DNA of 24,541 nucleotides, taken from assembly GCA_964470025.1 (NCBI GenBank), contig CAYXZR010000012.1, positions 1 through 24,541 on the forward strand. The letters are read 5' to 3'. A program made the position numbers and the translations under genes. The DNA comes from CAYXZR01 sp964470025. GTDB taxonomy: Bacteria; Patescibacteriota; Patescibacteriia; Buchananbacterales; UBA6539. The notes under the pieces are model-generated. The model saw only the letters and a program-made list of their open reading frames with translations. It did no database searches and was not told the origin of the DNA. This document shows positions 20,966 to 24,541 of the stretch, piece by piece; positions within the stretch are counted from its first letter, which is position 1; each line of letters begins with the position of its first letter.

Positions 20966-21407
20966 TGGTTTTACCATTTTAGAGCTTTTGCTTACTATTG
21001 CGATTGTTTCTATTACTGCTGCTTTGGCATCACCTTTTTTGCAAACATTTCAACTCACTGCTGATCTTGATACTCAAGCTAGCACAGTTAGTTCGACGCT
21101 TCGCCGAGCACAACAGTATTCTATTCAGGGTCGTAATACAGGATCATGGGGTGTATATTTTGATACATCAGCTTCTCAGTTTATTTTATTTAATGGTGTT
21201 TCCTACTTTGATCGTGATCAGGAGCTTGATCAAGAGTTTGATTATAATGAGCAGATTGTGATTAGTACTGATTTTGGTGATGAGATTATATTTTCAGAGT
21301 ACCTAGGTGTACCGTCGGAGTCAGGTAGTATTAGCATGATGAGTAGTAATAATGCATTAAGAACTATTGATATTAATGAGGAGGGAGTTGTTGATGTGTC
21401 ATATTAA
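20934..21407 (+). CDS. GspH/FimT-type pseudopilin
   Basis: The 157-residue protein has a type III prepilin leader, MKLPHSLERANG, then FTILELLLTIAIVS with Phe at the cleavage point and Glu at position five, followed by a soluble head. Prepilin peptidase would cut after Gly12. SSTLRRAQQYSIQGR after the helix is typical of GspH/FimT minor pilins, which help start assembly and form the tip. The start lies inside pilC (32-base overlap); ATG 20934 gives the correct leader length, while the longer frame from 20895 would not. No clear ribosome site is visible, so translation is probably coupled. Confidence 0.88.
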   Translation: MKLPHSLERANGFTILELLLTIAIVSITAALASPFLQTFQLTADLDTQASTVSSTLRRAQQYSIQGRNTGSWGVYFDTSASQFILFNGVSYFDRDQELDQEFDYNEQIVISTDFGDEIIFSEYLGVPSESGSISMMSSNNALRTIDINEEGVVDVSY

Positions 21408-23475
21408 GCAACAAGGCTTTTCTTTGGTTGAGATTGTTTTATCAATTGCACTTTTTGGCTTGTTTGCAACAGCGCTAATAGGTCTTTTGTTCGCATCACT
21501 TGATAGTGATGTGCAGGCAGAGGAAAAAGAAATAGCAGTACAGTATGCAGAAGAAGGAATTGAGGCGGTGTGGTCAATTCGTCGTGAAGCATTTAATCAG
21601 CTTGAGAGCGGTGAGTATGGTTTAGATAACTCTAGTGGCAGCTGGAATTTTTCTGGATCATCTGATTTGATTGATGATATTTTTACCCGGGTAATTAGTA
21701 TTTCTGATGTATGTCGTGATAGTGGTGGTGCTATTGCTGATTGTGATGACATTGATGCCGAGATTGATATTCGTACCAAACAAGCGTCATCAACAGTCAC
21801 CTATACTGCAGTTACTGGAGTTGAAAATGAGGTAAGTCTTGTTAGTTATGTTACGGCATGGCAAGACGAAACCTGGCGCCAGACCGATTGGTCTGGTGGT
21901 TCAGGGCAAGCGGAGTGGAGCAGTGATTCTCGATACAATACTGATAGCGGGACTATCACCACTGCAGTTGCAGGAGAAGTTGCACTTGCTTCTTCTGGTA
22001 GCGAAAGCTGGCCATTTACAACTGAGAATAACTATACGTATGACGCAGGGATAGAGGTGACGGGCGGTCTTGCTCAGTTAGCTCCTATTGGTGGAGGTTG
22101 TAGTGGTACGGCTACAGCTTGTACTTCGCTTATCACACAGCCAACTTGTAGTGCTCAATCTGGATGCAGTTGGTCAGCAGCAATGCAGAATAGTACTACT
22201 AATTCTGGCTTTACTGTAAATGGAGCTGGATGGACGTATGCGGATTGGAATCAAGGTGGTGGAGAGGTTGATGTTACGGGTACATATGTCGCCTTAGGGG
22301 GCAATACGGGAGGGTTTGTTAATGTCTCTTTTCCAGCAGGACGTAATGATGAGCTAGGTGGGTATTGGCAGCAATCGTTTACTACTACATCGCTTAATCC
22401 AACGGCAACTATGAATTTTGATTGGTTGGTTTCAGCGTATGGTGCTACGCCAAATACGTTTCAATTATATGTTTTTGTAGACAGTGTAGCTGGTGCGCCT
22501 ACTATTGGCTCACATGTTTGGACATCTGGACCGATTAGTTCAACTTCGAGTTGGAATTCAGTCACTTCTTTAAATGTTTCATCGAAGTTAAGTGCTATTG
22601 GAACGTATTATCTGAAAGCTGCGGTTTGGGTAGAAACGCCAAATAAATTAACTGGACCTTTAACAATTGGTTATGACAATGTGTCGTTAACTTGGTCTAA
22701 TGGCGTCGGTTCTTGTAGTGGCACTGCTCTTGCCTGTGGCTCTGTAAGCAGTGAGCTTAGCTGTTCTAGTCAAGCAGGCTGTAGCTGGAGTTCGCCAACG
22801 TACTCAACAGTTGAGCCAAGCATTGAGAGTGATACTTCAATTTCTGTTCCTTCGATAACTAGCTGGAGTTCGTTTACCGAGTCGGCTGTAAAGAATGGCG
22901 GAGAAATTTATTATCAACTTTCTTTTAATGGCTCAAGCTGGCGCTGGTGGAATGGTTCGACTTGGAGCGCAGCGCAGAGTGGAGAGTATAATACAGCATC
23001 GGTAGTTGATGCGAATATTTCAAGTTTCCCAACGACACAGGATCAAATTTATTTTAGAGCTTTTTTGGTTAGTGATGGTACACAGCAGGTTCAGCTTGAT
23101 AGTGTCACTGTCGGCTGGGATGGTGGTGGAAGTTCGGGTTTTGAAACTTCTGGGTGGCTTATTTCATCTGCTTTTGATATGGGTGCTCAAGCATCAGTTC
23201 ATACTATTGATTGGACTGAAACTATTCCGGCGTGTAGTGGAACCTGTTTGGTTCAGTTACAAGTTCGTACTGCTCCTGATGTTGCTGGTGCTCCTGGAAC
23301 TTGGAGTTCGTGGTACGGAGCCAGTGGTGCTGGTACTTACTTTACAGATCCTTCAGGTGAATTGATTAGTACTGATTTAAATTTTGGTCAGTGGGTGCAA
23401 TACCGTGCGGAGCTACAAGGTGATGGTACGGCTTCACCTACCTTAGAAGAAGTTGCTATAACATACTTGCCATGA
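21394..23475 (+). CDS. Very large pseudopilin with C-terminal lectin-like and Cys-rich modules
   Basis: The 693-residue product has a short prepilin leader (MCHIKQQG) followed by FSLVEIVLSIALFGLF and a PilV/GspI-like start (VQYAEEGIEAVWSIRRE). Beyond about residue 150 it departs from any minor pilin. It has two identical-spacing cysteine modules, C-x6-C-x8-C-x5-C, at about 236-260 and 441-465, with a Ser/Thr/Gly-rich beta, jelly-roll-like region between them. More beta repeats with Trp and Ser follow to the end. The size and content suggest an adhesive tip protein. AGGAGG lies at 21379-21384 and the start overlaps the preceding gene by 14 bases. The TGA stop overlaps the next ATG. Confidence 0.85.
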   Translation: MCHIKQQGFSLVEIVLSIALFGLFATALIGLLFASLDSDVQAEEKEIAVQYAEEGIEAVWSIRREAFNQLESGEYGLDNSSGSWNFSGSSDLIDDIFTRVISISDVCRDSGGAIADCDDIDAEIDIRTKQASSTVTYTAVTGVENEVSLVSYVTAWQDETWRQTDWSGGSGQAEWSSDSRYNTDSGTITTAVAGEVALASSGSESWPFTTENNYTYDAGIEVTGGLAQLAPIGGGCSGTATACTSLITQPTCSAQSGCSWSAAMQNSTTNSGFTVNGAGWTYADWNQGGGEVDVTGTYVALGGNTGGFVNVSFPAGRNDELGGYWQQSFTTTSLNPTATMNFDWLVSAYGATPNTFQLYVFVDSVAGAPTIGSHVWTSGPISSTSSWNSVTSLNVSSKLSAIGTYYLKAAVWVETPNKLTGPLTIGYDNVSLTWSNGVGSCSGTALACGSVSSELSCSSQAGCSWSSPTYSTVEPSIESDTSISVPSITSWSSFTESAVKNGGEIYYQLSFNGSSWRWWNGSTWSAAQSGEYNTASVVDANISSFPTTQDQIYFRAFLVSDGTQQVQLDSVTVGWDGGGSSGFETSGWLISSAFDMGAQASVHTIDWTETIPACSGTCLVQLQVRTAPDVAGAPGTWSSWYGASGAGTYFTDPSGELISTDLNFGQWVQYRAELQGDGTASPTLEEVAITYLP

Positions 23476-23969
23476 AACGTCGATATCAACAAAAAGGGTT
23501 TACTTTAATTGAGTTAATTATTTATATTGCTTTGGTTGGTGTTATTTTAGTTTCTTTGTCACTACTTGCTTTAGAGATACTTGGTGGTCAGTCGCGATCG
23601 TATGCTCGGCAAGAAGTTGTGCAGAATTCTCGCTTCATTGTTTCGGAAATCAAAAAAGACATTGCAAAAGCATCTTCAATTACTTCTATTTCAACTTCTA
23701 CACTGCAGTTGTTTGTACCTAACTCTGACTCTATTACTTTTTCTTTTGCTTCAAGTACGCTGACTAAAACAGAAGGCGCTGGTACGCCGATTGTTTTACA
23801 TGCCGATGATGTGGAGGTTGCTGGAGAGTTTATTGATCTTTCGATCAATGGAAGAACACAGCATGTTGGAATTACTGTAACTACATCATTTATCAATCCT
23901 GATGATTCCCCTGATTTTAATGCAAGCTCGACTGTTGATTTTAGTATGGAGTTACGAGGGAGAAAATAA
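23472..23969 (+). CDS. PilW-like pseudopilin
   Basis: The 165-residue protein has the leader MKRRYQQKG and then FTLIELIIYIALVGVILVSL, a standard prepilin helix with Glu at position five. SRFIVSEIKKDIAKASSI follows, a common pattern in PilW/GspJ-type minor pilins. The head is rich in Thr and Ser strands. It starts within the stop of the large pseudopilin (ATGA overlap), so the two are translationally coupled. Prepilin peptidase would cut between Gly9 and Phe10. Confidence 0.88.
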   Translation: MKRRYQQKGFTLIELIIYIALVGVILVSLSLLALEILGGQSRSYARQEVVQNSRFIVSEIKKDIAKASSITSISTSTLQLFVPNSDSITFSFASSTLTKTEGAGTPIVLHADDVEVAGEFIDLSINGRTQHVGITVTTSFINPDDSPDFNASSTVDFSMELRGRK

Positions 23970-23970
23970 T

Positions 23971-24351
23971 ATGCGTAGATATTTTTTAAACTCAGAAGGG
24001 TATATTGCATTAATGACACTATTGATAGTAGCGGCTCTTGGGCTGACTATAGGTATTACTATTAGCTTGCGAGGCGTTGAAGAGTTGCAGCTGAGTTATG
24101 GTACTCAGCAAGCTCGGGCGGCACGCGTAGTAACTGTTTCTTGTGTAGAGGAGTCGCTTGAACGCTTGCGAAACAATTTTGTATCACACACTTTTACTTT
24201 ACAAGTTGGCGCTGATTCTTGTATACTACAAACAAGCGTGAGTGGAAGTTCTGCAACGATTCGTGCCACAAGTACTGTTGATGTGTTTACGCAACACATT
24301 GAAGTAACTCTTGATTCTGATAGAAATATTACCGACTGGAAAGAGTTTTAA
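23971..24351 (+). CDS. PilX-like minor pilus protein
   Basis: The 126-residue product starts MRRYFLNSEG and then YIALMTLLIVAALGLTIGIT, a membrane helix similar to PilX or GspK N-termini. It lacks the glutamate at position five of the mature protein, as expected for a GspK/PilX-type tip subunit. ELQLSYGTQQARAARVVTVSCVEESLERLR matches the PilX-type continuation. The ATG lies one base after the preceding stop, and a longer upstream frame from 23902 runs inside the PilW-like gene, so 23971 is used. Confidence 0.8.
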   Translation: MRRYFLNSEGYIALMTLLIVAALGLTIGITISLRGVEELQLSYGTQQARAARVVTVSCVEESLERLRNNFVSHTFTLQVGADSCILQTSVSGSSATIRATSTVDVFTQHIEVTLDSDRNITDWKEF

Positions 24352-24394
24352 ATTTATACTTTTTTGAAACAAAAATTAAAAGGAGGTTAGCCGT

Positions 24395-24541
24395 ATGGCA
24401 AAAAAATATTTTGGGCTTGATATTTCAGATCATTCTATTGAAGCAGTGCAGCTTGATGCTCAGTTTCGTAAGCCCCCACGAGTAACTGCATATGCACGAA
24501 CGTTGCTACCAAGCACGATTGTTAAGCGTGGTGTTATAAAA
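24395..24541 (+). CDS. pilM: Type IV pilus assembly protein PilM (5' part)
   Basis: Only the first 49 codons are in the window. The start AKKYFGLDISDHSIEAVQLD is the phosphate-1 motif of the actin-like ATPase fold used by PilM, which forms the cytoplasmic ring linking to PilN. AAGGAGG (about 24380-24386) lies eight bases before the ATG, one of the strongest ribosome sites here. The rest of the gene, and probably pilN and pilO, lie beyond the right edge. Confidence 0.85.
   Translation, partial: MAKKYFGLDISDHSIEAVQLDAQFRKPPRVTAYARTLLPSTIVKRGVIK

Noticed and set aside
23473..23475. UGA as a recoded glycine codon, as in Gracilibacteria
   Set aside because: UGA ends the large pseudopilin and overlaps the next ATG in an ATGA junction; all other genes end at UAA or UAG without internal UGA.

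Overview
The window reads as a chromosomal segment of a small-genome bacterium, most likely from the Candidate Phyla Radiation (Patescibacteria, Parcubacteria-like). The reasons are the mix of short genes with almost no spacing, a complete type IV pilus block with oversized pseudopilins, a glycine-rich surface protein with a fibronectin-type domain, a lysine-rich N-terminal tail on the housekeeping sigma factor, and many short uncharacterised membrane proteins. This lineage call rests on protein style and gene order, not on a marker phylogeny. The standard code fits: UGA is a real stop at 23473-23475. I see no mobile element, phage block or CRISPR array.

Layout. 1-857: C-terminal part of a membrane-anchored surface protein, then a terminator. 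957-2707: gatC-gatA (tRNA amidotransferase). 2772-3025: two adjacent tRNA-Ser genes, then an uncharacterised minus-strand gene. 3615-6178: a row of small accessory genes (DUF2164, SRPBCC, YdeI/OmdA-like, a small membrane protein, a PNPOx-like flavoprotein and a DUF4377+META lipid-facing protein). 6298-9541: dnaG-rpoD-tRNA-Asn, the macromolecular synthesis block without rpsU. 9552-10725: divergent trmB and a ProXp-ala/YbaK-type editing protein. 10787-12439: lexA (minus) divergent from a 2-oxoglutarate/Fe(II) oxygenase, sharing an elaborate operator. 12559-12834: a small cationic membrane protein under a consensus promoter covered by a perfect dyad. 12918-13982: an NDH-2-like flavoprotein. 14061-16892: mscS, a four-helix membrane protein, a stand-alone riboflavin kinase and an EamA transporter, joined by one-base gaps. 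16977-17825: an uncharacterised minus-strand gene. 18043 to the end: pilB-pilC, four pseudopilin genes including a 693-residue one, and the start of pilM.

How the genes work together. Three themes stand out. First, translation quality and tRNA supply: gatCA, three tRNAs, trmB and the editing protein. Second, replication, transcription and damage control: dnaG, rpoD and lexA. Third, cell surface and envelope: the surface protein, mscS and the pilus. Two styles of gene start coexist. Several genes have a TATACT -10 box only 7-10 bases before the ATG, which suggests leaderless mRNAs. Others have a distant promoter (TTGACA-like where seen) and/or a strong AGGAG Shine-Dalgarno.

The most striking regulatory feature is the lexA/oxygenase intergenic region. 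It holds GTTC-N7-GTTC and, on the opposite strand, GTTC-N7-GTAC, placed exactly symmetrically across the lexA -10 and -35 boxes. GTTC-N7-GTTC is the LexA box architecture known from Alphaproteobacteria. The window therefore suggests an SOS circuit that includes a 2OG-Fe(II) oxygenase.
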